From: Dermatemys mawii
Taxonomy: Eukaryota > Chordata > Testudines > Dermatemydidae
NCBI GenBank assembly: GCA_007922305.1
Contig: ML677335.1
Coordinates: 22,097,023-22,161,022 of the forward strand
DNA length: 64,000 nt
Direction of reading: 5' to 3'
A program made the position numbers and the translations under genes. The notes beneath the pieces were generated by a model, which saw only the letters and a program-made list of their open reading frames with translations, ran no database searches and had not been told where the DNA came from. Shown piece after piece: positions 25,061 to 37,263 of the stretch (the stretch's first letter is position 1; each line of letters opens with the position of its first letter).

Positions 25061-27899
25061 ATTTATGTCCCACTATTTCATGAAATCTGTTGCTGTTTCA
25101 TGCAACATTGGATAGGTCTTGCTGCAGTAGATCCTGAATTATGAACTGGTGGCTTGGCCCCTGTGATTTGGCTGCTAATCCATTGGCTGTTCCAGGACTC
25201 AGCAGCTGGTGACACAGAAATGAGATGTTTGGCTTGCACTGCCTGTATCCTCTTTCTTCTCCATAGTGAGAAATGTCCATTTTAGATTGCATGGCACAGA
25301 CTCCTGAGTTCCTGCCAAGCCCTGCTTGGCTTTTGATAATGTAACACTCTGTTCTTGCTTCCTGCAGCCAAGAGTCACCTGATTTGTTTACCTCAGTTTA
25401 GAGTTTTGTGTGCTATGAACCCATTCAGAACTTTGTGTCTTCAGAATCCCAGAGTGTGGATAGATTGCTTCTGGAAAAATTACAGAAGTTCCTTAGACAT
25501 TTGAGGGACTCTTCTAACCCCTAAGAATTTATCACAGGGGAGGGGCCAAACTATTAAAATGTCAGGGTGGGACGATGACTGTTTGAAAACCTTTAAAAGC
25601 AATGTTAAATTTCCGTATTCTGATATTACTTTTGAGTCTGACTTGGCCATCCTTACTCACACTGAGTAATAATTTACACGGGGAGTAGTCTCCAATTATT
25701 TTATTTTTTTTTAATGAAAATCCAATGTTTTGGCAAAAACAGACTTTTTTTGTGGAAACTCCACTTTAATTGAAAAAGCAAATTTCCATTGAAAAAACAA
25801 TTTTATTTTTTTTAACCAGTTCTATCCTCTTCATCCCATACCTGGTCTGTCTTGCTTAGCTCTTAACTTGTCAAGCAACTTAATGTATGCACCGTGCAAG
25901 ATTTTTCAGTTATAATTGTAGGCTTATGTAATTGGTCTTATTCCTTTGGATCAAATGACAAAGCATTGGACAATGTATTATGAGCAACAATCCTGCACTG
26001 GGGAAGTGGGTAAAGATTAGAATGACCTAACTTGTCTTTCCATGATTCTGTCTTTTCTCTGATTTTCTTATGGTGGCTATTCTGGCATCTTTTCTTCTGC
26101 TTACAGGCCACTGGCTGTAGCCCATTTGAACTCTTCACCTCCCATTCCAAGAACCAGTCAGCTCTAAAGTACAAATCAACTAATCCAAATACTTATCTCA
26201 AGAGTGACAATATCTGAGCCACATATGCACAGTTTACATTTTCAAGGAAAAAATGGCATCTATTTCTGACAACCAGGTTGCCAAATGTGATGGCTATTTG
26301 CTACAGCTACTCCTGAAAGTAAGGAAATAACCTATTAATGATTATAGTCCACATTATATCCTGGTTTATACCCAATGCCACTTATTGGGTGTAGGTCAGG
26401 GTAGAATTTTGTTCAGTTAATACCCTTTTCTGTATTATGACTATTGTATTTTATTGGGGAAATAGGATCCTGAGGAGTCTTTCATTGCAGCACCCTCTTT
26501 CAAAGACTTCCTGTCATGATGATCTGTAAGGAGGAATGGACACAGCTCCTTGAGCCTTCAGTGTTGCCTCAGGTGTATTTGAGAGAAATATGTTCCTCCC
26601 AGGGGAAAGCACATTGCCTCCCCAATGCTAGGGATTGAAACAGACACTGAAACTTCTATCCCGTTACAGCACAGACACTAGCATGATGTGAATTTAGGCT
26701 GGCTGACAAAAAACAAATACAGTCTTGTGTGTTATTGCTCAGTTGCCTCACTAGGTAACACTATGGACTTCAACTAGAATATTTTGTTAGAAACACAGGA
26801 CGTCGGTCACCTGTGGTGCTCTCCCATAGACTGAGGATTCCTTACATAATCTATGAGCTAAAGTAATGCTCATAGAAGGACAAAAAAATCCCAGTGATAT
26901 AAACTTAATAACCAGCTTTCTTTAACCTCACTCCTGTTTCAAGAAATGGGTTCCCTCCTCCTTCTCTCTCAGGATTGGTGGTATTATCTTTTAATGTAGA
27001 GTTTTAGCTCTTTGGAGAGGTGATCTTGGGATAAATTCATCCCTGGTGTAATTCTATTGATTTCAATGAGTTTAAACATACCAGGAGACAAATTAATCCG
27101 TGATGTGTCTGAAGTGCCTTATGTACAGGTACACTTAAATGTATGAAAAACAAGTCTTATGTACGTTTATGGGTGAAGGATATTTCCAAAATGAAAATAT
27201 GTAGGATGGCTAAGAACTGCCTAGAGAAGGGGAGTGGGTGTATTGCCTAAGGCAGAAGCAGGATTTTTAATAGCGTTTTATCCCTTTGTTAGTGATAAGC
27301 TGGAAATTAGAGCATCGTGTTCTAATGCCACTGCTCTAAGAGCATAAATACTGTCAAACTCTTCCCTAGAGTGGCAGGCACCAATCTTCTGTGGGGAAAG
27401 CTCAGTTGGGTGCTCCAGGACTAGCTTTTAGTTATTGTCTAGAGTGATTTACCACTAGAGTGATTTATCTCTATCAATTTTAAATGTCCTGCAACTAGAA
27501 ATTAATTGAGATATGACTGTACATCTTGCTGCTACTACACTTTACTATTTCAAATGGTTGAGGATCTTGAGACACATAGTTCTGAGACCAACAGTAGTTT
27601 AAGAATTCTGGCAGGCAGGAGGAAAAGAAAAATGTTGCCCCAAAACGCTAGGTACATGGTCTCTCAGATACATTAAGAAGCAGATTCTGCCACCTTTACT
27701 CATGTTCAGTAGCACTGAAAATCAGTGCTACTGCTGCTGGTAATGGATTAAGCTACTACTGTGTGTGTAAAGCAGGACACAGCCCTCACCATGGTTTATG
27801 GAAGATCCTCTAAATCTACAAAGTGAGAGGAAGTGCCCATTACCTTTCAAGTAATACTGCTCAGATATGTTAAACAGGAGAAACTAAAAAAGAGACAAG
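25061..27899. other. Intergenic DNA just downstream of DDIT4, no gene recognised
   Basis: AT-rich with possible old LINE fragments near 27040. No exon-like segment was seen. Confidence 0.5.
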
Positions 27900-28812
27900 C
27901 TATCAATTAGAAAGGTTTTATTAGAAAAATAACAAAAAACCACACCCCAAAAACAATACAATTGCATAGAAAGGCTTGCACTTGAACATCAAGTGTATTA
28001 ATGTAAACTGTAATCAACGGAAGCACTGCATGGCATATCATATAGGTGGTTTGTGAGGGTTCCTGCCCTCATCCGAGCATCACATCACACATCCCTCCAT
28101 CACATCACACCTCCCTCCGGCATGCAATATTGGAGTGCTGTAGGCAGCTCCCAGCAGCGTTTTCTTCAAGCATCAAAGATATGAAGTGATTACAACAGCC
28201 CAACTCCTGCTTCTACATTCACTTAGAGTCTATATATAGCTGCCCTAACGTCAGTAGTGGAGCATCATCTTTGATCCAAATACATATACTTGGGATGAAA
28301 CCTAAGTTTAACTACCATTCACACAGACACATGCACCACCCTCCTTCCCAAAAATCCCATTGATTACAATGTATTTTGTTATAAAAAAATATCAGCCAGG
28401 AAAAGGGAGACTGTCTACCCCCAAAGCAGCCCTGCTGCTGCATCTGGCATCAGCACTGTCACAAGACTAATCGAAGAAGTCAGTACAATAAAAAGTTGTT
28501 CTACAATCACTGCAAGGTTAAACCTAGCACTCACTTGCTATCTATGCTCACTCAAGAGTGAGGGAAGCAGGGTGCAGTTTTGTTTTCCAGCAAGCTTCCT
28601 CCTTGCTCTCTCTCTGTTTGGACTATTTCCTTCTGTAATTGTACAATCATGCTCCAAACTAACCGAACCTTGGTGGCTCTAAAGAGTTGCCACATTTTTA
28701 CCAGCTTATGTTCACTTTTTCAAAGCACTTAAATAAGCTGTCACGCCAGTTTCTCCGGGTGCTCTACACCAGTTTAAAGAGTAATGATCAGTTATTCCTC
28801 TATGAGGCACCT
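27900..28812 (-). other. DDIT4: DDIT4 3' UTR, about 0.9 kb
   Basis: This is the sequence between the stop codon and the first good AATAAA on the minus strand. The length is close to what I recall for mammalian DDIT4 3' UTRs. It holds a 20-bp direct repeat (28078-28097 and 28098-28117) but no recognised transposon. The exact cleavage point is inferred. Confidence 0.7.
27917..27922 (-). terminator. DDIT4: Probable DDIT4 poly(A) signal AATAAA
   Basis: The plus strand reads tttatt, giving AATAAA on the minus strand about 890 bp after the DDIT4 stop codon. Cleavage would be expected 10-30 bases further, near 27900. Confidence 0.65.
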
Positions 28813-29980
28813 TCAGCACTCCTCTATTAGCAACTGCTCAGAGCTGTAAAGCTTCTTTTTAATGACTCTGAATCCAGTGCTCAGCTTCAGCGACTGACTG
28901 AAGCCTGGTGTGAAAGAAGTCCCAGAGCTAAGAAGTCCCTGGATTTTAGGCCAGAGCCGGGAATCCAATCTTAACACAAGGGTTAGCTGGAAAGTAGGTA
29001 CAAGATTCGGATCCACTGCAACCTGCCCCACACTGTAACACCCCTTCCCTTGTTCAACACACAGGTCAATGAGGGCACCTCTCAGGCCACAGGGCTCACT
29101 ATAAGCCAAGTGAAGCAGCTCTTTGCTGACTTGAGTGACAAGTTGGCTTGGCATCACAAGTCTGGAGCAGCGCTTGGAATTGATGTTGGCTTTGTTCAGA
29201 CTGACTTGGATTAGTTTCATGAGATTGTTACATAGGAGTTCATCTTCTGGGTCATTTAACAAGTCAAAGTCTGGCAGAGAAACTTCATCCAGGTACTGTG
29301 CATCTGTGAATGAAAAGCAAAAAGGGCAGGTCAGTATTGGCCACTTTATTAAAATGGATTTTGTTTCAAACTCCCTAGTAAAAGTTGCTATAAAAGACCA
29401 AAATGTTAAGAGAAAGAAAACTGATCACTTTATGAACAGAAACAGCTTTTCTGTGAGAGAATAATGTAGAGTACTATGTGATAAAGAACAGTATTGTGGG
29501 ATTGGGAGAAGAGGACTGCTAGAGTTTTATGGGAAACTGTTTCTATTAAGCTTAAATCTCTTCCATTGTGTATTTTTGCTTCACTGAATTACAGCTATAG
29601 TGTACATTCACTTAGCTATTTAAATTGTGTTTTAAAGTATATTTACTGGACACATAGTTTAGAAAAAACCTTGATTTTATTTTTTAGGAAGTGTGATCCC
29701 TTCTTAAGTTTGGATAATGCCATCCTAAATTGATCGTTAGACCTTAACTCAAAGCACCAGAGAACGTGACGTTTCAACCCTAAAATCTACACTACTTACC
29801 GCCTTCACAGCTCAAGCTGCTGTCCAGGGATTCACAATCGGAGCTCTCCGCTCTGATGCGGCGATCGGGCACTTCCTGCTGCCAGCTCCTTCCCCGGGAG
29901 AAGGTGGGTGAGGGCTGGTTCTCTCTCTGCTCTGGAATAGGAGGCAGCGAGGAAGAGAAGCTGTCCCACACGCCTGGCAT
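28813..29980 (-). CDS. DDIT4: DNA damage-inducible transcript 4 (REDD1/RTP801), complete coding region in two coding exons
   Basis: Coding exons are 29980-29800 and 29303-28813, giving 223 residues; human REDD1 has 232. The upstream exon begins [11 protein letters not shown] and contains [11 protein letters not shown], matching the serine-rich N terminus of REDD1. The downstream exon carries the RTP801 domain ([39 protein letters not shown]) and ends LLIEEC. The intron is GT-AG (donor gtaagt after 29800, acceptor cag before 29303), and the phase-1 junction restores the expected [13 protein letters not shown] segment. The ATG at 29980 is the first in the mRNA model; I see no upstream ATG in exon 1 or the exon 2 leader. 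REDD1 is a short-lived cytoplasmic protein induced by hypoxia, DNA damage, ER stress and glucocorticoids, and it restrains mTORC1 through TSC1/TSC2. The C terminus matches REDD1 rather than the paralogue DDIT4L. No frame damage is seen. Confidence 0.97.
29304..29799 (-). other. DDIT4: DDIT4 intron 2
   Basis: A phase-1 GT-AG intron of 496 bp lies between the two coding exons. The donor is GGCG|gtaagt and the acceptor is cattcacag|ATGCACAG. No repeat is recognised inside it. Confidence 0.9.
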
Positions 29981-30042
29981 CGCTGCGGACGGTCACTCCG
30001 GAGCGGCAGTGGGGCCGGGGAGATCAGCACGAAATACAGGTC

Positions 30043-30217
30043 CTGCAATCCAAGGGCAGCACAGAGGCAGTCAGTAACGCACGGCCTAGGGGGTTTAGAC
30101 GCACCGATGCTCCTCTAGGGAAACCAGCCGCGGAGAGAATGAAGGAGCGGAGCGCTGCGCCCCAGCTCCTGCCCGCACAGGCGGCGACACGAAAGACAAC
30201 CCCGGCGCGATACTTAC
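30043..30217 (-). other. DDIT4: DDIT4 intron 1, within the 5' UTR
   Basis: On the minus strand a donor gtaagta follows base 30218, and a pyrimidine-containing acceptor ending ttgcag precedes base 30042. Splicing joins non-coding exon 1 (about 30345-30218) to exon 2 (30042-29800), which holds the ATG 62 bases further on. A short intron in the 5' UTR followed by one coding intron is the layout I recall for mammalian DDIT4. Seen: both splice sites. Inferred: their use. Confidence 0.75.
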
Positions 30218-30370
30218 CGGGCCGCGGGGTCCGGGCTGGGTGGAGGAGGTAGTCGGGGATGAGTGGAGGCTGCTGGCAAGGGCCGGGGTGCTGCGGTGCA
30301 ATATCGCCCCACGCACACACTGCGCTCCCCCTCTCGGCGCGGGTGTCCCCCTTGCCCGGCTCGGGGAGCC

Positions 30371-30380
30371 CTTTAAATAC
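30371..30380 (-). promoter_or_regulatory. DDIT4: DDIT4 TATA box
   Basis: On the minus strand a TATTTAAAG motif lies about 150 bp upstream of the exon 1 donor, inside a CpG island. It predicts a start site roughly 30 bases downstream, near 30345. A TATA-containing CpG-island promoter fits a strongly inducible stress gene. Confidence 0.7.
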
Positions 30381-30485
30381 TCAGCGCAGGAGCGGCCTCC
30401 CCCCTCCCTGCTCAGCCAGAACCCCCGAGCCGGCCTCCAGGGCCGCAGCCACCAGTCGCGAGCCGGGAGTGTGTGCCGGGCTCGG

Positions 30486-30509
30486 CCAATGGCAGGCGGG
30501 CGCACGTTC
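30486..30509 (-). promoter_or_regulatory. DDIT4: CCAAT box and hypoxia-response-like core upstream of DDIT4
   Basis: On the plus strand CCAAT is at 30486-30490, an NF-Y type site in reverse relative to the gene. About 15 bases further upstream, the minus strand reads GAACGTGC, which contains the HIF core RCGTG at 30503-30507. Both lie about 110-165 bp upstream of the predicted start. HIF-1 control of DDIT4 is established; use of this particular site is inferred. Confidence 0.5.
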
Positions 30510-30780
30510 GCAGCGTTCTCTCCTGCCCGGTTACAGCCGCCTGGGCCCCGCCCCCCATTGTGGATGGAGTCAGAGCCGCTGGCGGAGAGACGTTGGGGGT
30601 GCGGAGTAACCTGGGGGGGGGAGGGGGGTTATTACAGAGTCTCAGCGCTTGGTGGGGGTGGGCGGTGACACGGGGAAGGCTCGTTCACTGCGGAAAGCAT
30701 CAGCCTCTCGCGTCTGCCTGTGAGCGAGCTGCTGTAACGTTGTATTGGACGGGGGGGGGGCTCCGAGCCCTAGTTCTGCC

Positions 30781-33210
30781 CCAGCACAAGCGGGTGCCCT
30801 TTGCTGGTAGAGATTGACAGGAGGCGGGGGGTGGTCGGAAAAAGGACCGAGACTTATTTTAGCCAATTTTTATTCATCGTAATGGTGCCCCCGCCCCTCC
30901 CCCCACGCCCCATCCCCCCCACGGCCCATCCCCCATTCTCAAGCTGTTTCTGACTTTGCTGGGTAATTTTTCACAAGGAAGACGTGTTCAGATGGACACT
31001 GTCCGGGCGGTTTGGGAGAAACGGGGGATCTGTGTTCATAGTTGGCCATTAGTCACACGGAAGAAACCTCCGAAGCTCGGCTGTGAGGTGCTGTAACACA
31101 GACAAGTGATTGCTTCATATCACATCAGTTCAAATCAACCCCCTCCCAAATAAGAGTCAAAATCTCGTTGCTGGAAGGTGTTTCGCTATTGGGGTTCGTT
31201 TTTAAGAATACGATGAATTCGGATGGGTAGATATAAAAATCCATTAACCATCTCAACACGAAAGATGATGCAGTAAACTTCATCAACTGTTTTTGATGTA
31301 ACCTTATAGAGAGGCGAAATATGAGTTTATTTTCAGAAATTAGCCTAAAGATTTGTTCCCATCCGTAACACACAATACACGTGGGCCTTTCCAACTGTAC
31401 ACTGAGCTAACACATTGCAGCCTTGGATTATTTCGTGCACAATCAAGGTCAGGACATTATTGCCTGGTTTTCCTAACTTGTAGTCCTTAAAGCCTGTTGA
31501 GAAACTAGTTTATTGCACCTCGTTTACGTCAACTGATTTTTTCGGGGGAAGGGATAGGAGAGAATAGTGGAAGGGGTTGAACGCCTGATTATGCTATTGA
31601 TCATTGAGTCGATAAATTCATTTGTTTCTTGCAATTCTGCTCATCGGAATTCAAGGGACACGGTGAAATCTGCACGTATAAAGCTAACTCTAGGTAAACA
31701 ATCCGACACTAGCTGCAACCCATCCGCCGGGTCCTAGCGTCCGTTCCGAAATATGTGGCTGCTTTGTGTAAATGAGTGAGAGAATTGCATCATGAGGAAC
31801 GAGTTGGAAAGAAAAAATCCCCAGCGACTGCAATAAAGCAGATCGTTTCATCAGAGAGAAACTAGCAAGTCTACAACAGGAACAATCAACCGTGTAACCT
31901 TTAAAATGAAGGTTTAAAGCTCAGTGCAGACTAGTGTGCAAGAAAATGTGATTTCTTCAGTTTCACAGATTTAAAACCTAAGTGTAGTACAGTCTGTGAG
32001 CTCTTTGATTATACATTTAGTTATTATTAATTTTAAATCTTGGATTGATATACTAGTGTGTATGTAGTTAGTAGCTACCTTTTTTTTGGCCTAAGAGCCA
32101 CAACTCCCCTCTGCTGTCCTACATCTCAGCCCCACAGAGATGAGTCCCTGGCAGCATATTCAAGACACAGATTGTTTAAAATATTTCTGAAAATGAGAAA
32201 ATAAACTCTCTGAAATAAGGAGGTGGAGGAGCTGGAACAAAATGGAGAAAAACATAAACATTTCCACCTAAACTGAGGAACAAACCATCTAATTAATAGT
32301 AATAAAAAGCCACAAACCCAGGAAAAACAAAATTGAAAAACAATAAAATAATTTCCGTATGTAAATAGAAACAGTTACGCACAAGTCTCCCCTTTATAGG
32401 CTTGATTTCATGTAACATTTTGAGTGGCACGTTCCCATGAGCACTGTAGCTATGCTGACTATAAGCCTTACCCTTCTTCTATCAACCTAGCTACTGCTGC
32501 TTGAGGACGTGGATTACCTACAGTGAAGGAAGAAACCCTTCCATTGCAGTAGGAAGTGTCTGCACAGTGACATATAGAATCGGTGTTGCTAGCATTAGAG
32601 TCAAATTCAAACGTAGAGGGGTTTGTCAGTGTGCTCATCACAGGAGCGTTCATTCTAAATCAGCTAGCAGAACGCCTTTTTCCATGGTCCATAGCTCGCT
32701 GCTATGAGATGAGACACTAACTGGAGATAACTGTTGGTCTTGACCTGCCCTCATTCACACACAAGTCAGTTATTAAACATCTTGCTGCCTCTCCACATAG
32801 CTCACCAAATCTATAGCAGGCTGCTAGAGGCTGAAAGTCATTTATAGCTGTCTGGTAGCCTCAATTAACTCACTTGGTGGTCACTGCAGTTCCTTGAGGT
32901 CAAAATGCCTATAACCATGGGCATACTTATCAGGCCCAAGAGTCAAAGGTCTGAATGGGAACTACAAATCAGTGGTTTGGGTAAACTGAGGAATTAAGTC
33001 TTGAGTACTTGTGATGATCCTTGATCAAGCACCTTTAATTAATACTGATTTTACTTACACACATATACATTTTGCTGCCCTTACCACTTTTTTCTGGCTT
33101 AGGTAACTGCCTGTCTAATCTGTATTTGTCTATAAATCTATATAGTAATGATAGTTCTGGTTATAACATTTGCGGTATAGTCTCTGCTGTTTTCTGTCTG
33201 GTTAGCTGTG
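30781..33210. other. DDIT4 upstream flank
   Basis: C-rich run near 30890-30940, then sequence with few repeats. Possible regulatory motifs are ACGTG at 30982-30986, CACGTG at 31378-31383 and TACGTGC on the minus strand near 31672. None has evidence beyond the match. Past 31900 it is AT-rich. Confidence 0.5.
31784..31792 (+). promoter_or_regulatory. Candidate C/EBP-ATF composite element upstream of DDIT4
   Basis: ATTGCATCA matches the C/EBP-ATF response element used by ATF4. It lies about 1.4 kb upstream of the predicted DDIT4 start, in a stretch without recognised repeats. ATF4-dependent induction of DDIT4 is established; this site's role is inferred from one 9-bp match. Confidence 0.4.
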
Positions 33211-33218
33211 GACTATAG

Positions 33219-33926
33219 CAGAGGTGGACAAACTCCAGCCCTTCAGACATTTTAATCTGGCCCTCAAGTTCTTGCCAGGGAGTGGGGTTGCAGGCTTGCC
33301 CTGCTCTGTATGTGCCATGGCTCCTGGAAGCAACAGCATGTTTCCCTCCAGCATAGGGGCAACCAGGGGGCTCTGCACGCTGCCCCGCCCCAAGTGCAAT
33401 CCCAGCAGCTCCCATTGGCCAGCAACCATGGCCAATGGGAGCTGCAGCGGTGGCAACTGTGGACAGGGCAACATGTAGGGTTGCCTGGCCACTCCTCCAC
33501 ATAGGAGCCAGAGGGGGGATATGCTGCTGCTTCCGGGAGATGCTTGAGGTAGGCACCACCCAGGTCCTGCACCCCTGACTCCCTCCTGTGCCCAACTCCC
33601 CGATCCATCCCTGATCCTGCTCCCATCCTCTGAACCCCTCAGTCCCAGCCTGGAGCATTCTCCTGCACTCCTAATCCTTATCCCCAGCCCCATTCCAGAG
33701 CCCGCATCCCCAGTCAGAGCCTTCACACCCCCTGCACCTCAACCTCCAACCCAGGGCCCCCTCCCACATGCTAAACTCTTCATTTCTGGCCCCACCCCAG
33801 AGCCTACAATACTCCCAGCCAGAGTCCTCCCACACCCCAATCCCCAATTTTGTGAGCATTCATGGTCTGCCATACAATTTCCATACCTATATGTGGACCT
33901 CTGGCCGAAAAGTTTGCCCACTCCAG
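33219..33926. mobile_element. Non-autonomous hAT-type element with perfect target duplication
   Basis: The 708-bp element starts CAGAGGTGGACAAACTCCAG; its right end read inward is CTGGAGTGGGCAAACTTTTC. A perfect 8-bp duplication GACTATAG flanks it (33211-33218 and 33927-33934). It belongs to the same broad family as the copy at 18.13 kb. The interior has an inverted GCTCCCATTGGCC motif near 33407-33445 and CT-rich sequence. Open frames of up to 174 codons inside it resemble no protein. Confidence 0.9.
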
Positions 33927-36544
33927 GACTATAGCTATAGAACAACTTAGCATTGCCGAAGATGTTGACTATGAAGGAGGGCGAGGACTATGGACTGAAC
34001 TCTGGTTCTCGGGTTAATGGAAACAGCATTGCAGAACAAATCTTGGGGTTGTGAGGAATAATATTATTAATGATAAGTTAATTATCATTTCTGCATATTA
34101 AACCATGTGAAAATTGCAAGACAACCAACACAACATTAAATACAGACACCTTCCTCTCATTCACTCTGGTTTACGTCTCCTCCCATTGTAACCACATACC
34201 ATTCCTGCAGCAACTAACTATAAGCAACTGCTTCCATTAAATACTTTCCTAATATTATTTTTCAATGGAAGCAATTGCCGTCATTTGCTACAGGAACATT
34301 ATATGATTATGAATGGGATGGGAAGTGGTTTGTTGGATAGCAAATGGGAGAGGAAGTGGGTCCATGAAACAGACTCTCAATTCAGATGTAATCCATGATA
34401 TAAAAACGTTTGAGAATACCTCTTTATAGACATTTTTCAGTATCTTTATTGGATGCCATAAAACAAGGTACCAGCTATTCTATAGTATGCTAACATGCTG
34501 TTCTCAATCTTTGTGGCTGCCTGTGAGTGTAACAGCTCTGTGTTGTGAAATTGACCTAAACTAGTCTGAAATTGGTCACTCCAGGTGCAGAGATTGCAAG
34601 GAGAATACATTTAGCACTTACATTTTCAGACTTAAACATTATTCATTCATTGATAATTGAATCATTAATCAGGCTTCCTGGCAATATGTGGGTTAACACA
34701 AAACATGAATGTGCCATGTATAATAGAATTTGCTTAGTAGTCGCCACATTGGGAATTCCATATGAGTCACCTGATGTTTCCAATTGTTCCCACAACTCTA
34801 AAAAAAAACAACCAAAAACACCATTCTGGCTGAAATTTTACATGCTTTGTCCCAGGCCAGAGCTGCATTTATTATTTTAAGACTGAGTAAAATCACTTCT
34901 CTCATTTTTTAGTTGCACAAGCATGGAGGAAAAGTATACTGGGCCTGCAACTCTTGTACCTGATCCTTATTTCAGTGACTTCAAAAATCTTTGAGGCAAA
35001 TATTCGCTTGTACCAGTATTTAGTGCATTACGGTCCTGATCCTGACTGCTGGTTCATTCTTTCTTTCTTTTGTACTACTCAGGATTGTATATCAAGTATG
35101 GGCCTCAGGGCACAAGGTCAGAGTTGTAGTGGATGGTTAGAGTATTAACTGTGATGGTTATAGTGTATACTGCATGGTTATACTGCATTTCTGAAACATG
35201 ATTGGTCTTTTATTATATAAAAGATATGATTGTCCAAAATCCAAATTAAGCTTTGTATATATAAAAAAAGAGTAGGTTTTTAAATGTTTGACACTTTACT
35301 GCACCAAAAGGGAATGTTGTCGAGTTTAGAGCAGGGGATGATGAGGACTTGTCCATAATTCAGGGAAGTGCTTTAAATTATACTGGCAAAAGAATTCATT
35401 AGCTGGCATAAACTGTCTCCATGGGGGATGGGGCAGTGGATGTTGCCAGCATTGCTCTGCTGGTATACCGCAAAACAACAAGGCCTCACTGTGTGATACT
35501 TGAAAAGATCAAATTAATCTGTTTTTGCTTCAATTAACTATCTGTAAAACAGGGGTGGTGATGTTTCCCTTTCTCTAAACTGGTCATGTGAGGATTATTT
35601 AATGTTTATAAAACTCTTTTGAGATTTCTCTCCAAATTGTGTTATATATGTGTAGATCACTATAACTGTGAACTTTTAAAGATTATAACCTGATAAATGT
35701 TAAAGTCTGGGAGAAATGGCAAAATGAAGATCTCAAATGTGTTTGTCTTACTGTGATACTGATTACAGGTTTGTCACTGACCTTGATCAAGTTCTTAATC
35801 TGTTTAATGAGCTGTCTTGGGTACTGCCCTTCCTGAGCAGAGACTGATAATAGTGCCACAGTAAGCAGAGTGGAGTATACATGCATGGTACAGCAGAGAC
35901 TAGACTAAAACCTCCAAGTCTGATGATATAGGAATATGGATTAAGCTCAAACTGTTATTTTACTAGTGTTTCCTGAAGCAATTTTTGCTTACTGCAGTTA
36001 TTTGGGGAACTTCATAGCTCATTTGACCTCAGTTTGAAGAACAATTAGTTCACTGCCTCTGACCTCAATTCCATCTACTAGAAACAGGTCATTTTGTCTG
36101 CAGTCAGTCTGGCACCAGTTCAGTGTTATAGATGCCACTGCAAGTTCCTTACTGCTGATGATAGTACAGTATATGCAACGAAATGTGATGCTAGTTGTTA
36201 GTGGAAAAAGTTTAGGACAGACAGATGCGGGTATCCTTGCTGGAAGACTTTTGCCTAAAATTTTCCACCATTGCTACCACTGATTCATCTGCACAGGTGA
36301 AAGCAATGATTGGAGTATCAATGTAAGGTAGCTGCTGGTGTGTTAGCCAGCATGCAATGTAACTCTGCTAAGAACATATTTAAATAACCTGGTAGTTACT
36401 TGTGAAGCTGAACTAGAGATAGAAACAGTGAAACATTTTGAGGGGGTGGGGTGGGAATATAGACAGAATCTGAAACACAATATAGATCCACTAGTTATGG
36501 AAGATCAGCTCATATATGGAAGTCCTAAGTATTACTACATTATA

Positions 36545-36720
36545 TATATGGTGTATTGGGAGACTGAGTATCCCATTGGATAGGGCAGGGAACTGAGAGT
36601 TAAGAGACCTCAGTGTTACTCTGAGGCTGTGCCAATGACTTTCTGGTTGACTGTCAGCATGCTGGATGCTTTTCTGCATCTGTTTCCCCATTTGTTAAAA
36701 CAACAGATTGTATAGCAGGG
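36545..36720 (+). repeat. Ancient tRNA-derived SINE fragment
   Basis: CATTGGATAGGGCAGGGAAC, AGAGACCTCAGTGTTACTCT and CATCTGTTTCCCCATTTGTT follow the order of a MIR/CORE SINE, diverged. Confidence 0.5.
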
Positions 36721-37149
36721 CTAGCTAATGAGAAAAGGCAGATGTGCTAATAGTCTACAAATACTCTATCTAAAGAGTCAAAACTCCAAAGAGGAAAGAG
36801 TAGTATTAGCATTTTATATGAGATATTTATGTAATTATAACCAAGAATAATTAGAAGCAATTTAGGAAAGGAAGTTTCTAAGAAAACTGTCAGGGAAGCA
36901 TTGGGTTAAAAAAAATCTGAAGTTGTATTGGGTATAGATTTTTCTTTTTAATGATAATGTCTTGCATAAAGAAGAAGCCCTTGCTGTGAAGTTTCTTTGT
37001 TCACATTGGCCTCAATCCTTTAGTTTTGCTGATTGCCCTCAAATCCCATTGATTTAAATAAGACTTTGATGATGCAAAGCTCTTTAAAAGACCACAGCTA
37101 ATGTGTCTGGAAAAAATGTCAGTAAAACTTAACACTTACATAGCCCTTT

Positions 37150-37263
37150 CCATCTAGAGTGACCAGATAGCAAGTGTGAAAAATCAGGACAGGAGGTGGG
37201 GGGTAATAGGAGTCTATATAAGAAAAAGACCCCAAAATCGATACTGTCCTAAAAAATAGGCAA
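37150..37263. mobile_element. Decayed MITE fragment
   Basis: GAGTGACCAGATAGCAAGTG followed by GAAAAATCAGGACAGG and AAGACCCCAAAATCG matches a DNA-transposon MITE I recall as abundant in turtles. The right end is truncated. Confidence 0.5.

Larger units (their letters stand above)
30010..30780. promoter_or_regulatory. DDIT4: CpG island over the DDIT4 promoter and first exons
   Basis: The GC-rich, CpG-dense stretch stands out from AT-rich flanks. It covers the start of exon 2, intron 1, exon 1, the TATA box and about 400 bp upstream. Long G runs near 30610-30630 and 30750 are on the plus strand. Several open frames on both strands here are by-products of the composition. Confidence 0.8.

Noticed and set aside
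1..27899. Exons of DNAJB12, the expected neighbour of DDIT4
   Set aside because: No J-domain or other recognisable coding exon was seen; the gene probably lies left of the window.
28813..29980. DDIT4L (REDD2) instead of DDIT4
   Set aside because: The [10 protein letters not shown] segment and the [14 protein letters not shown] end match REDD1; REDD2 differs in both.
33161..33726. Frames of 165 and 174 codons
   Set aside because: Inside a hAT element and its flank, low-complexity composition, no protein motif.
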